Shown here: positions 11,536 to 23,058 of the stretch, in pieces
How positions within the stretch are numbered: position 1 is the stretch's first letter
How the letters are laid out: every line of letters starts with the position of its first letter
Translations under genes and position numbers: made by a program
Notes under the pieces: generated by a model
The model's database searches: none
What the model saw: the letters and a program-made list of their open reading frames with translations, nothing else
Told to the model about the DNA's origin: nothing
NCBI RefSeq assembly: GCF_001653235.2
Contig: NW_019154045.1
Span: forward strand, 310,001 to 374,000
Reading direction: 5' to 3'
Source: Pochonia chlamydosporia 170
Lineage: Eukaryota; Ascomycota; Sordariomycetes; Hypocreales; Clavicipitaceae
Length of the DNA stretch: 64,000 nt

Positions 11536-12975
11536 TCACCCCGAAATCGTGATACCAAGCTGCGCCGCACACTCTTCAATACTAGTATCCCGTATACACC
11601 GATACAAATCATCCGAATCACTCAGCTCAACACCCAGCGCGGCCTGCATCCCATCCACGTCTCCCTCAGCATCCAGCGCCTGCGCCGCCTTGTTCCCAAG
11701 ATTAGACTGGAAGATTCCCGCGGCAGATAGCGGCAAGAAATCCTCATACGTAAGGGGTATGGCTTCAACGACTCCTTCTTCCACCAGTTCCTCCATGGTG
11801 TACGTCGTCTTTGCCATTTTTGACGTCTTTAAACCGCGATACGAGAAATACACCAAGCCTTGTCTCCGCATCTCATCCCACGTATCGGGGTATTTCTCAA
11901 ATGCTCTCGCCACAGAGTCATCTAGCACTTCTGCCGAAACCTGTGGTGACATTCTCGCAGCAGCCATTGCTTCTTTGAGCAACGCATCGTACAGTTTTCT
12001 TCCTTTGGGTGTAACTGCCGCACCTCGTTCTTCAATCTCTCCAAAGCGAGCTCTATGGGAACCATGTACCATCCTAGACGCCGTCTCTGTTGTAACGAAC
12101 TTTATCGATTCTTCGATAGCCAAAAAGCTCGTTTGGCGTAATAAGATGGGGCATTTCCTTGCTGGAGGTCCTTCAATTCTCTCCTTCACTTTCAGTCCTT
12201 CCAGTTTCATGGTGTCCTGTGCAGATATGATGTCTAATGTGCGTGGTGTAAGGTGGTTTATGTGTGCGGAGCGAAAACACGCAATATCCGCCAGGATAGG
12301 ATGCTCCGCCTTGAGGGTCATGTAGTCTTGGTAGGAGGACGCTGCTGTGCCGTGCCATTTAAACGTGTTCATTGCTGCGGCGATGAAGCGTTCGCCTTGG
12401 GGGACTGTGAGTCGACCACCTTGAGAATCGGCTTTCTCAAGAAGGGACATGACTTCTGGTGTGAATATGTTGCGTTTTGAGAGTAACTCCAGCGCAAGAG
12501 TTTTGGCAGCAGCGTCTTTTATAAGTTCCGGTCTGAGAACCGAGGTGAATACTCGAAAGGGGTTCTTGCGAAGGGACTCTCTTGTCTTGGGTCTGAAGCA
12601 AGTGGCATGCATGGGCAGTCCAGCTGGTGTGAGGTCGTAGTATCCTACTGGATATAAGCCGATTACAGCAAAGATGCGTCTGATGGTGTGTAGTTCCTGG
12701 GCGGTGCCGAGGCGAATAGCACCGTGGCGCTCGATATCGACTCTTGACGACGGACCTAGTGCGTCGCCGTAACGCATTGATAAGACATTTGGTTCTAAGC
12801 TGGACGTGAGTGTCTTTTGGTTTACATCTGAGACTATGCGTACGAGATCTCCGTAAAGAGGGACCTCAGACTTGTACATGGACGACATGGCGAGTGTGAA
12901 GGCGGTTCGAAGGTCGTTTGGGTCGGCAAACGCGTCTTGAGTAGACGTGGATGTGGTGGATGCATGATGGGACAT
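11536..12975 (-). CDS. DUF1338 family: 2-oxoadipate dioxygenase/decarboxylase-like protein
   Basis: This single exon of 479 residues is typical in size for the HglS/YdcJ/FLO7 family. Characterised members are non-haem Fe(II) enzymes that convert 2-oxoadipate to D-2-hydroxyglutarate in lysine breakdown. Visible landmarks are ERHGAIRLGT with candidate ligand His84, PVGYYDL around 109-115, NPFRVFTSVLRPEL around 138-151, AHINHLTPRTLDI with His238/His241, and RFGEIEERGAAVTPKGRKLYD around 310-330, which supplies the glutamate ligand. No signal peptide or membrane segment is seen, so it is probably cytosolic. The codon-3 ATG context (accATGTC) is reasonable and no upstream in-frame ATG was seen. A D-2-hydroxyacid dehydrogenase lies divergently 1.45 kb away, which may be functionally relevant. 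The family call is firm; the substrate in this organism is inferred. Confidence 0.87.
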   Translation of the reverse strand: MSHHASTTSTSTQDAFADPNDLRTAFTLAMSSMYKSEVPLYGDLVRIVSDVNQKTLTSSLEPNVLSMRYGDALGPSSRVDIERHGAIRLGTAQELHTIRRIFAVIGLYPVGYYDLTPAGLPMHATCFRPKTRESLRKNPFRVFTSVLRPELIKDAAAKTLALELLSKRNIFTPEVMSLLEKADSQGGRLTVPQGERFIAAAMNTFKWHGTAASSYQDYMTLKAEHPILADIACFRSAHINHLTPRTLDIISAQDTMKLEGLKVKERIEGPPARKCPILLRQTSFLAIEESIKFVTTETASRMVHGSHRARFGEIEERGAAVTPKGRKLYDALLKEAMAAARMSPQVSAEVLDDSVARAFEKYPDTWDEMRRQGLVYFSYRGLKTSKMAKTTYTMEELVEEGVVEAIPLTYEDFLPLSAAGIFQSNLGNKAAQALDAEGDVDGMQAALGVELSDSDDLYRCIRDTSIEECAAQLGITISG

Positions 12976-14427
12976 GGTTACCAGATGTGTAGTATAGAAT
13001 TAGTGTTTGGTATTTATGGCCTGAAATATTACGGGCTTCTGATATGGTTGGAGGGTTGATGTAAGTGAGCGCAACTGGGTATATGTCACCATTTGCGATG
13101 GCAAGTTGTAGGAATAAAACGACACACACAATACGAATCACGGTAGTCTCAAATTATATACTCGGGTGAAACCGAAGATACAGTATTCACAGCGTCTCGG
13201 CTCATGATGTTCTTGTACGTAACGAGGCTCCGATTTCACGACCGATTTCGGGTTGGCCCGGCTCAAGACCGATATGATGTGGAGAATGCGGGCGCGTGAT
13301 GATGTGGTGGATACTAGATAACTCGGAGATGACAGACAGGTACTCCGTATTAAGCTGACGGGATTGTTATCAGAGATAAGTGCTGCTCGAATAATAGGTT
13401 AATGTTGTGGTGGAAATGCCTACCAACCGAGAATGTTGATTGTGGAAGCTATCTGCTATTGCAACTATACACCAATGCAACTCTGCTTGTCATCTCATAA
13501 CCCTTAGTATCAATGCCAACTGGATAGTATGACTTCATTACTCGGTACACCCTTATGGAGCCATTCTCCGGGCCACGGACCGACTCCGAAGTGAGTTGTG
13601 TTGGCCGGCACATTTAGACGGTGTGCGGTACGGAACAGACCAAGCAAGGTCATGCCAAGTTGGTGATGTTAATACATTCATCTCTTTTCCATTGGTTCTG
13701 CACAACTACAGTGTCCTTGGACTTGCGGCCAGCACAAGACGAGCTTTGGCCGTTCTCTGTTGCGCATTGTGCCCTGGCATCGCCGCTTTACCCAGGCCGG
13801 CTCTTGTATTCATGGCTGGCTTTTGATACAATTCCAGCTCTAAACCTTTCATTCATTCAACTTTCATTGCTGTCTGAGTCATCGTCAATCGACCAAGTGC
13901 ACCCGGGTCTAACCCGACATGAGGCCGCATTGTAAGTTGCGTGAAGCCGGATAGATCCGTGATTCGTCCAGAAATATTCACTCGACAATATAACTGCCCA
14001 TATACGTATGTAACCAATGCAACTAGTGCACATTTCCAATGAGTGATGAACCAATTTTGTACCAGGTAACTCCGCAGTCCATTAAACGCTCAACGGTGAC
14101 ATGCTCCAAAGAAGGGCAATACTCAATTGAACCTCTTATCCAGCATGAGAATTACATCCCTACAAATTTACAACCATGAACAATGTCGACTCTCATGCTT
14201 TCCAAATCTCCATCTTTGGTAGACGACAATCTTAGCCTCCTCAAACGGAATCAGTCTCCACATCACCGAACAAGCCATGGCCGATACGGAGGGCGTAAGT
14301 CATCTTCCCCACGTCTCGGCAATAATCACAACTTCACCTCAACTCCTCAATTAACTTTCCCGAATCTCAAATACCATCCACAAGTATCTGTCTTAATCGT
14401 GCGTGACCCGCTGCCCAAATAAGCACA
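12976..14427. other. Divergent intergenic region, with possible uORF
   Basis: This 1.45-kb stretch separates the DUF1338 and dehydrogenase genes. One TACTCCGTA motif lies at about 13341-13349. An ATG-initiated frame at 14183-14422 (79 codons) ends six bases before the dehydrogenase start; its sequence looks non-conserved and could be an upstream ORF or leader. Nothing else is supported. Confidence 0.4.
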
Positions 14428-15501
14428 ATGGTCGCTCCCACCAAAAAGCCGAGGCTCGTCATCATGGGCTCTCGGGACTACCACATTGACGATTTCGTTG
14501 CCGAATACCAGCAAGAGTTCGAGTACTCAGTACATCTCACTTACCTCTCAAACTTACACCCATTCTGACATGAATAGGTTCTCGACGCGCAAAACCGCCA
14601 GGAAGCGCTCGTAAAACTACCCCAAGATATCGCCCAGAATGGTCCCATAGACGCCTTCATCATCCGCGTCGGAACCACAGAATTCGAACCCTTTGACGAA
14701 CAGCTCCTGGGTCCATTAGTCCCTGGGTGCAAAATCATCGCCTCTGCATCGGCGGGATACAACGAATTTGCCGTAGACTGGATGACGCGCAACGGCATCT
14801 GGTTCTGCAACACACTAGACGCAGTGGCCGAAGCAACCGCCGACATGGCCATGTTTCTCACTCTTGCTGTCCTTCGAGATTCTTACCGTGCAGAAAGAGG
14901 CGCCAGGTCAGGAACCTGGAAGGCCGGCCTCGTGCCCAGTAAAGATCCGTCCAACACCACCCTTGGAATCATTGGCATGGGCAGCATTGGGAAATACCTC
15001 GCCCGCAAAGCGTCCGTCTTCAACATGCGCATCAAGTACTACAACCGAAAACGACTATCACCCTCAGACGAAGCGAAATACAGCGCCACGTACTGTCCTA
15101 CCCTCGAGAAACTTCTCGCCGAGTCAGACGTCGTCTCCATCAACTGCCCCCTCACAAAGGAAACCACCAATCTCATCTCACACAAGCAAATCAGCCAAAT
15201 GAAGGATGGGGCCTTCATCGTCAACACCGCCCGCGGGGCCATCATCGACGAAGACGCACTGATTGCGGGCTTGGAAAGTGGAAAGATTACCCGTGCGGGA
15301 CTGGATGTGTTTGTTGATGAGCCCGGTATGAATGAGTACTTTCGCACAAGTGACAAGGTCATTTGCCAGCCGCACATGGGGGCCGTGACTACCGAGGCGT
15401 TTAGAAGAGGAGAGAAGGAGTGTTTGGAGAATTTGAGGGCCTTTTTTCGGACGGGGAGGCCGGTTGCGCCTGTGAATGAGATTGATCACAAGGTAGCGTA
15501 G
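14428..15501 (+). CDS. D-isomer-specific 2-hydroxyacid dehydrogenase
   Basis: This is an NAD(P)-dependent oxidoreductase interconverting 2-oxoacids and D-2-hydroxyacids; fungal relatives act on glyoxylate, hydroxypyruvate or branched 2-oxoacids. Exons 14428-14529 and 14578-15501 surround a 48-bp intron (GTACAT donor, AATAG acceptor) and give 341 residues. The Rossmann dinucleotide motif GIIGMGSIG lies at about 164-172. The catalytic triad is visible as Arg253 in VNTARG, Glu282 in DVFVDEPG and His300 in CQPHMGAVT. The ATG at 14428 follows aagcacaATGG. No targeting signal is obvious. The substrate cannot be read from sequence. The divergent DUF1338 neighbour would produce D-2-hydroxyglutarate if it is a true HglS homologue, so a link to 2-hydroxyglutarate is possible but unproven. 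Confidence 0.92.
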
Positions 15502-17650
15502 TTGTATTACGTTCGAAGAGTACATGTTGAGGCGAACTGAGAATCTATGCGTGTCAACTACAATACAATACATACTTGAGACAGAGTTGAAGCTGCTTGG
15601 GTGAGCTACGTGGGTGTCATCTATCACTCTGGCTAGTAGACAAAACCGCTTAGACACAAACATGCATAACTGACGGCAGCAACAACTGTGAGTTGAGTAG
15701 AGAGCAGAAATTACATCACACGCTTGATGATTGAAAACTGGCGCAAACGTGTTATATGTCCATCACGCAGGGTGACATACCGCCCAGTGCTACCATGTCT
15801 TAACCCGTTGGAAACGTCAAAGTCCACACACAAACAGCTATTCAAACCGTTTCACCATCCCAGCCACATCAGACAACCACATCTTCAAACCATATCGTCA
15901 AAATGACAGAACCGCGTACACAGCCCGGGTCTCACAATCACCTCTCACGCCCCAACAGCCGCAAGTCATCAGTCTGCCGTGGCGTTTATGCTCGGCAGCG
16001 GCCCGCTTGGCACACCTTCGCCTTCTGTCCAGTTTCAAAAGAGCATCACATACTTTCCATCTACCTGAACGGTGGGATGGACAGACGCCGACGCGAGCAC
16101 AGAGCACGGTCTACGCCCTCCAACCGCATAAGAATGGGTCCCGGTCCGGTCCGCCGCGGTTACAGGAGTGAGTAGCAACTGAGTCAGTGATTCGACTCGC
16201 CGGTCGAATCGCTTCAGGTCAGTGTGTTGAGTAGAGAAGGCGGATCCAAGGTTGGCGATGGGGCAGAGTACCTGGTTGTTTTCAAGCGCGGCGGCGTTTG
16301 AAGTGCTAGACGATCACGTACATGACTTTCGTCTCGCGTGGCCGTTTTACGCGTAATGTTTGATTTACTCGCCGTAGTCAGTGGGTACTCACTCGTCGTG
16401 TTGTTCCAACTTTGCGTCGCATACTGTTCCACTGGCTTTTGAGACGGCGTCTGTTTCATCATGCTGGCCGGTCATGGAGTCGGGATGAAGACGCAGCATC
16501 AAATCTGCTTCTATTTTGGAATAATTCACAATGTCTGTCACTCTAAGCTCTATCCAAGGAGCAACTCGGATATGCCAAAGTAATGAACACAGTGGTGTAA
16601 CGTCAGAGTGCAGACGCAGACTCATTGTAGCTAGACTACTTCCCGTGTCAATTCACGTATAATTCGAGCATCTGTTATAGTCAACTCTCACTCTAAGCAC
16701 GTTTTTATCTTTCTGTACGGGGGAAAGTGGATTAAACAAAAAACCTTCATCAGCAACTCCTCAATTGAGCGTAACGATCCATTTGTCTACTCTAGTCCTG
16801 TCTATTGGCCGTATCCCATTCTATCATTTTTCTGTACTGTTGATCCATCTGTCCGCTTTTTTTTAGTCCGTATCTCCAAGACAAACATCATCAAATGACT
16901 GCGTAAAATGCGACTCCAGCCCTGAGGAGGGTCTTGCGCTAAACATGACCTTGAACATATTCCGTAATTTCCGCCAAACATAAAGACTCAAAGATCGCCG
17001 CTATTCCAAATAATTGCATCAGTGGAACCCAATAACGAAAAGGTTAGAGTAAAACAGCAACCATCATGCAGCGTAACCTTGACCCAGTACACCAAAAGAA
17101 TGAGCTCTGAAAACGACAAGAAGGAAATATGAGTGCAAGCATCCAGACCTTGCTCTACAAAGTAGCCGCCTCCACATAATCCTTATTTCGAAGCCAAGAC
17201 CGCACCATGGCTAGTTTCAACCTCCAAGACCAGCCGGTGTCTCTTCATCCCTGTTCCCACATCAACTACCGAGATCTAGCATCTTGGCTCGCCTGCGCTG
17301 CACTGCACAACCAGGTTCGAAGGTTGAACGGATCGATCGAGATTGCGGCAAGGCGGTCTGCCTTTTCTGTTCTCTTTTGGTTTACTCGCTTTGTCTTGTC
17401 TTTTTTGTTTTTTTTTTTTTGTTGTCCTGGGTAACCCGGTCCGCAGAGCTCAACTCTCTCTGGAGGATAAAAACGGCAAACTGTCCCTCAACTCATGGCC
17501 ATTTTCTGGACAAATCCTCAAATCGGCTGAGCAGGTCACCCACTTCTACTTGCCTCAAGCAGAAGGCACCGGGGCTGCATGTCTTTCGCGTCGAGACTCG
17601 AGACCCGAGTGACAATAGTGCATTCTTGGCAGGCTCGCTCGGTGTAACGC
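15502..17650. other. Gene-poor stretch
   Basis: About 2.1 kb without a convincing gene. A weak candidate ORF at 15903-16175 is listed separately. A long T tract lies near 17400-17420. Remaining open frames are short and overlap in several frames on both strands, typical of noncoding DNA. Confidence 0.45.
15903..16175 (+). CDS. Weak candidate small ORF, unrecognised
   Basis: A 90-codon frame starts at an ATG in good context (tcaaaATGAC) after a CA-rich leader, as seen upstream of real genes here. The product is basic and Arg/His-rich and resembles nothing I know. A GTGAGT donor lies a few bases before the stop codon; splicing from it to the CTTCAG acceptor near 16217 would end the protein shortly afterwards. 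No domain, signal peptide or membrane segment is visible. It may be a leader transcript or chance. Confidence 0.2.
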   Translation: MTEPRTQPGSHNHLSRPNSRKSSVCRGVYARQRPAWHTFAFCPVSKEHHILSIYLNGGMDRRRREHRARSTPSNRIRMGPGPVRRGYRSE

Positions 17651-18136
17651 TCAATACGATATCGAAGTCGGCCTGCCATGAGACTTGCCCGAACGCCCAT
17701 ACTGCTGCGCTGGCTGCACACCTTGGTTGTAATATGTCATGTTGTGCTCCCCATACGCATCCATGCAGATTGACGGATCGAACATATTCTGCGTCCACGT
17801 TGAATCCATGGCCAGTTCATCGAGCATCACGGGATCAGGTACACTTGATGGTCCATCAGACCACACTGTCGTGGCGTCCCATGGTGAGCTATGCCCGTTG
17901 CTGCTACTTTCGTGGTGCGAGTGCGACGAGTGCGACGAATGCTGGTAGTACTCGTTGCCAGTGTAGAACCCTTGTCCAACCAACGTATCGTTGGATATCG
18001 ACGATGAAGCAAAGTCCAACCCCATGTCTTGGGCTCCCATGGGCATCGAGCCAAGGTACTGATCCATGTGATCCACGTCTGCTGCCGCCTGACCGTTGTA
18101 GGGAAAAGACGTCCATTGATCCTGAGAATGCAGCAT
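17651..18136 (-). CDS. Ser/His/Tyr-rich small protein, unrecognised
   Basis: This ORF of 161 residues begins MLHSQDQWTSFPYNGQ and ends SHGRPTSISY. Composition is biased to Ser, His, Tyr, Asp, Met and Gln with few Lys. There is a low-complexity patch (HSSHSSHSHHESSSNGHSS) and acidic/aromatic surroundings, like the disordered or activation regions of fungal transcriptional regulators. No zinc finger, signal peptide or membrane segment is present. The biased but non-repetitive composition and absence of stops favour a real gene. It could also be one exon of a longer gene: a GC-type donor (GCAAGT) occurs near its 3' end, but I could not extend it convincingly. About 4.9 kb of apparently noncoding DNA lies upstream, as is often found in front of developmental regulators. 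Function unknown. Confidence 0.4.
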   Translation of the reverse strand: MLHSQDQWTSFPYNGQAAADVDHMDQYLGSMPMGAQDMGLDFASSSISNDTLVGQGFYTGNEYYQHSSHSSHSHHESSSNGHSSPWDATTVWSDGPSSVPDPVMLDELAMDSTWTQNMFDPSICMDAYGEHNMTYYNQGVQPAQQYGRSGKSHGRPTSISY

Positions 18137-21100
18137 TTGTGCCTAATCCAAACGCTGGGTTGACCGGCATTTTAACTCTGGGTTCCAATTTGTACTCGCA
18201 AGGCACAGATCGATTCAAGCATCTGCTGCCTAGGACAAAGTGTTAGGGCATTGGCCGCTTTATTATATTCCAAGGCCGATTGGTATGGCAAGGTTGAACC
18301 TACAAGACGGTTTCTCATAGTCGCATTTGACCTTGAAAGAAATGCATCTCTCACAGGACCGCTTCTTGGTGGGTATAATTTTTCCAATTGATTTCTCGCA
18401 TCGTCGTCTATGGCGCTCTCTCAGGTCCCCTGTTTTCCAAAAAAAAAAAGCAGACGCACATATTAGCCCTCAGATCCAGTGCCCGAGGTTTAACGGTGTC
18501 AAGGATATTCCGGTTTGAATGGAAACTTACTTCGACTGAATTGCTTTAGACAAATGTGACATACGTGAGCATCGCCCGTCTCCAATTGACTCGACGATGA
18601 GCCCGACTTGGAATGAAAAGAACCAACAGACACCATTGTCGTTTCTAAAGCCTTCTTTTGCTACTCGGTAGTACGGTAGTTTCGACTGAGACAAACACAA
18701 CGCAATAAAGGGCTAATGCGAGCTGAGTTCCGAGGTGAGTATAAGGTGACACGGCAGAGTATTACCCGTTCGACGGCACGGAACTTCAATGAAAGGTAAA
18801 TTCGAAAGGGACTTTGGCGAAGGAAAAAAAAAGGGCCAGGGTGTTCTATCTTGTCGACATGTAGAAATAGCCAGTTCTCTCCACGGAAACGGATGGCAGA
18901 CCCCCAAGGTTCAGTGTGATGCTTCGTAATAGTTTCTTGTGTTTTTGTGAATTCAAGAGGCTCGTGTCCTGGATATATGTGGTTGAAGATCTCAGGGCGC
19001 AAGAGTGGATCCAGGATCTTGACTTCCTCTTCTTCTTTTTTAGACTTCTCCCGAAATAGATTGAAACAGGGTCAGGGCAGTGGCTGCTAGATGAATAAGA
19101 ACCTGTGCAAAGAGGTTGAAGTAACAGATAAATCGATACGGCAAGTAGTGCTTTATTATGCCACACAGCACTGACAGTGGGACTCCGAGGGTGGGATCGA
19201 TTCCTTCTTAATGATTTCTCGGCGATGCAGGCCTACTCCGTACCATGACAGAATTACAGAACAGGTATGGGTCCGACTGCCTTGAAGCGGACGAGGAAAC
19301 AAAATGTAGACATAAAACAGTAATAAATAGAAATAGAACCAGGCCATGTACCGACGCCCACGTAGTGGAGACGGCTTGACAAAGTGGTCGGACGACCAGG
19401 CTTCAGTTGTGTGTAGTATGTTCGGAGTCCCGTTTGTGTGTGCTGAAGCCGACACGCTTGCTCTCTTTTCTTTTCGAACGGTAATGGCCCATGACTTCTT
19501 TCGCAGGAACAAGAGTCAAAAGACACGCAAGCGAAGGTTTGGGGGGTGACGGGGGGCAGTGGAAGAAACTGAAGGGTTTGATGTACTTTGAGCTGGCCAA
19601 GACGAGCAGTCAGGCAAAACTGACAGGGGCGTGGCAAGTGAGCAGGAACTTTACGGAGTACTTTACAGGATGTCGCCTAATGAACTATAATGCTCCTGCT
19701 CTTCGTAGCTCCAGTGATGGTAATCAGTCTGGTGTGCCTTCGTAATCGCGGTTTAGACCAAGGACCGCTACCTTTGTCGCTCTCAAGGCTCAAGGACTTG
19801 ACGGGGAGCCAGTGCGCAAGGGTGCGCGCTACGGGGTATTCCATTGCTTCTTGGCATCGTCTTAGACTCCGGGCACCATGTGTCAACTTCGGTGGATCAA
19901 AGAGTAGAAAGCTTCTTCTTCCAGGCTCATGGCTCGGTCTGAGCAACCCCGAACGGGACCATCTCCATCCACAACCTCATCGTTGTCTGGCTGCTCTGGG
20001 TCGGGCTGTCAGGTAAATCAGGCAGTTTCGGGGCTTTTCACCTGTCGTTGCCTCATTTCATCGCCCAGGCACCGTTACACCGAGGGGGCACGGTTGCGAG
20101 TGTCACATAAAATGTAAGAGTAAGGGCATGTGTGTCCGTGTGTCCGTGTGTTCATGTATTGATGGCCCTGTGCGTCAACGCCAGATACTTGCAACTTCAA
20201 CACCAGCCCACACTTTACAGCTTGTCCACCCAATTGAGGAAGTCAAACCACCTCTGAAGACATTCAAGGCTCGGCATGCTTCAAGGGTGAGTGGGTCGAA
20301 GCATGACGGCCTGCAGATCAAGTCCATGTCTAGATGTCTGGTCTGCTTGTCAGCCATAACTTAGTCTGTCTTCTCTAATTATTTCGGTCGTGTTCCCCAA
20401 ATAATAATCCAAATCTGGAACGATCGGAGGTGCTAGTCGTCCCGACTTATCTCTCGGACTCTCTCAGCTACCATGTCTCTCTCTATATGTATTTCAGAAA
20501 GCAAGAGTATTCGGGTCAAAAGTTCTGTAGAACAGAGGAGAAGGGCAAAGATGGTGGTCATGGTTCCCCCCCTTGTTCGGGAACGGCGGCTTGGTATGCA
20601 AGCAGGTGGAAAGGCAGGGTAACCCCATGAACGTGCTTCGTGCCCGTGGTGACGGTCCCCGGGTCCCGTCCCCGTCTTAAAGCCAAAACCTGCTCTACGG
20701 GTCAGGTCCAGCAGGCTGCCTGCCTGCTTGATGGTGTAAATAATGAGGCCGGCCAATCTGCAGCAGAAGCACGCTGAGCAGGCGGTCGTCTGAACTGCCG
20801 CGGAATCGTCCCAGCTTGAATGCGTCCAAAATTCAATGCGCTCTGTTTGTCGGTTTGACTTCCGTCATGCTGCGCCTTGGCTTTTCGATTTTCGCCTTTC
20901 GAGCCGAATGTGCGAAAGACAAGAAAAAGATGGCACAGAACTGGTTCGGGGCTAAAACGGCCGCATAAGCCCATGTCTGAGCTGAAAGCTTGTGTTGCAT
21001 CGTCTCGTCTCCGAATTCCATGTCTTTGCAACGTGCCCAAAATTCTCAGCCTAAATTGTAGTCTAAATAAGCCGTAGAGGCCTGGTGTATCGGAGCCGAA

Positions 21101-23058
21101 TGAATAGTGCCTGCCGGGCAAATGCCTGACGCAATCGCTTGGGGGTAGAGGCATTGCTTGTCATTGGTGTCGATAATGCAAGCCACTTGGACATAAATCA
21201 TCCCTTCACCTCTGATTTGTTGCATTAAGAGACTGTGTTTTAGCTACCAAACAGATGTAGCACTTCTTCGCGACCATGCATCCTTGGTTGTGCCAAGTAG
21301 TTTGCATGGGGGTGCTTATTCGAGGTTTCGCAAAACATTTGATGCGGCAAAGCATCTGAAGCCTCTGTATGGAGGACCATGTTCCACACGAATGGGCGAC
21401 CAATTGCCAGCCCATCCATGTCCCAGATTCAGACAGACAGATAGCCAGCCTCGTTGTTTGTGAACACTGACCACCGTCAGGTAGGGGATTGTAAGGGACT
21501 GAAGAAACGCCATGATCTTTGAAGCATCTCATTTGTTGCCAGAGATACCACTAGCCAACAAGGTCCTCTGCCCCCGTCTCGCAATGGCATTTCTTCCGTG
21601 CTGTAGAAATCTCCGTCAATTCTGTTTGCTCTGTCACCGTTTCAGGAGATCTGGGATCTACAGGTCCAAAAAGAACAACCAGGCTCCAAAAATACCTCAG
21701 CCACCTTATGTTTCGTTCCGAGTAGACTTCAGTGCAGGGATAACCCGGCACCCAGATTAATCGAGACAAAAATACATGAGACGGGTCATGTTGATCCGAG
21801 AGCCTTCTTTTCGACATTCGAAATGTCTCGCAGCCTGCGCTGTGACATGGGCATGTACTATGCTTAAAATAATGCCCCGGCGAACTGAGGTTCTTGAGTC
21901 AGGGAAAGGAAAAGTCATTCATGGACGACGTCGATGAGGTTTCTGAGTGTTGCCGACACCAAATTGAATATGATGTTCTCCGAAAGACGTAAAAACAAGA
22001 ACTGATGTTAAATCCGCCAACGTCCTAGACGACAAGAACGACGTTTGCTCTCGAGTCGTGCCGTCGTGGTGAGGTGACCAAGCCGTAGCTGGACAGGGAA
22101 CCAGCTGCAAAGTCTTCAATGCAGTGATTCAGTCCAGCCTGTTTTTGGAGACACAATGCGAGTTTGAAGCCACGTACTCCATAAGCATATTGCTTTACGA
22201 TAAAATGATATGAGATGTGCAGATGCATGCCTCCTGTGCGACGAGGCTGTCTCGCCTACCATGGGCCAGAAGGTTGGAAAACCGATCCGCGTGGCACGTC
22301 CAGTCACTTCGGGACAGGATGCCCTTCAAGTCCGTTTTACATCAGAGTGCTTAAGGTATCCACATATGCTACGAACGACGGTAAACGGTATGAGATTCAG
22401 GGACTTCAAATCCTACAGTCCTGTTTGTTTGCCGTGTCATGTTGCCAAGTTTCGCCAAACCAGCAGTTGCATATAACCACCATGGTTGATAATGGGGACC
22501 GAAGAACATTCGTCCGGGCGATTTTGAAGCTGCAATTGTCATGGTGTGCATTGTGAACATCGCAAGAGGGCAGAAAACAAACACCTTGTCCGTTTTTCAA
22601 TGTCTATTGTTCAGTCGAGCCTTGCGCAAGCCGGGATCCCCATCCCCAAAAAGGTGAATCGGATCAATCGCTTCTGTAACGACAGTGACGGCTAAAGCGA
22701 CACCTCATGTATCTATGTACAACCAGGACAGATCTCTTAATATCGATCTCACTTGCCACCGTGGGGTGTAGGTGAAGCACGGCTGGCCGTCCGAAGTACC
22801 GAGTTTTAAACTGGGGTGCAGTACAGAGTAAGTCTATATAAACTGGTTATTACACGGCTGTTGAATTGAGAATCCGTCACGATTGTACTTCGTACGGCGT
22901 ACGGAGAATCAATCTCCGACTTACCAGTGACAGCCCACACACGAATGCAAAAGAAATTGACAAACAGAGCGCAAGGTCAAAGTTCGATAATCAGAGCTGA
23001 AGAATATGTGAAACCACGGCAAATAAGCCGTCAAGCCTCTAATGCCTTATCCTCGTTT
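18137..23058. other. Large gene desert (4.9 kb)
   Basis: No credible coding region was found on either strand. Open frames are short, overlap each other and lack supporting splice structure or recognisable motifs. Composition is not strikingly AT-rich, so there is no obvious sign of repeat-induced point mutation. Two TACTCCGTA-type motifs (about 19234 and 19652) and short homopolymers are present. It may be a long regulatory region for the 17651-18136 ORF, untranslated exons or noncoding transcripts. Confidence 0.45.

Noticed and set aside
17284..18246. A 320-codon plus-strand frame
   Set aside because: It overlaps the better minus-strand ORF antisense, starts in a poly-T region that yields poly-Phe, and its Cys/Trp/Arg mixture looks like translated noncoding DNA.
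18137..23058. Decayed transposon in the desert
   Set aside because: No terminal repeats, transposase motifs or AT-rich RIP signature could be seen by eye.
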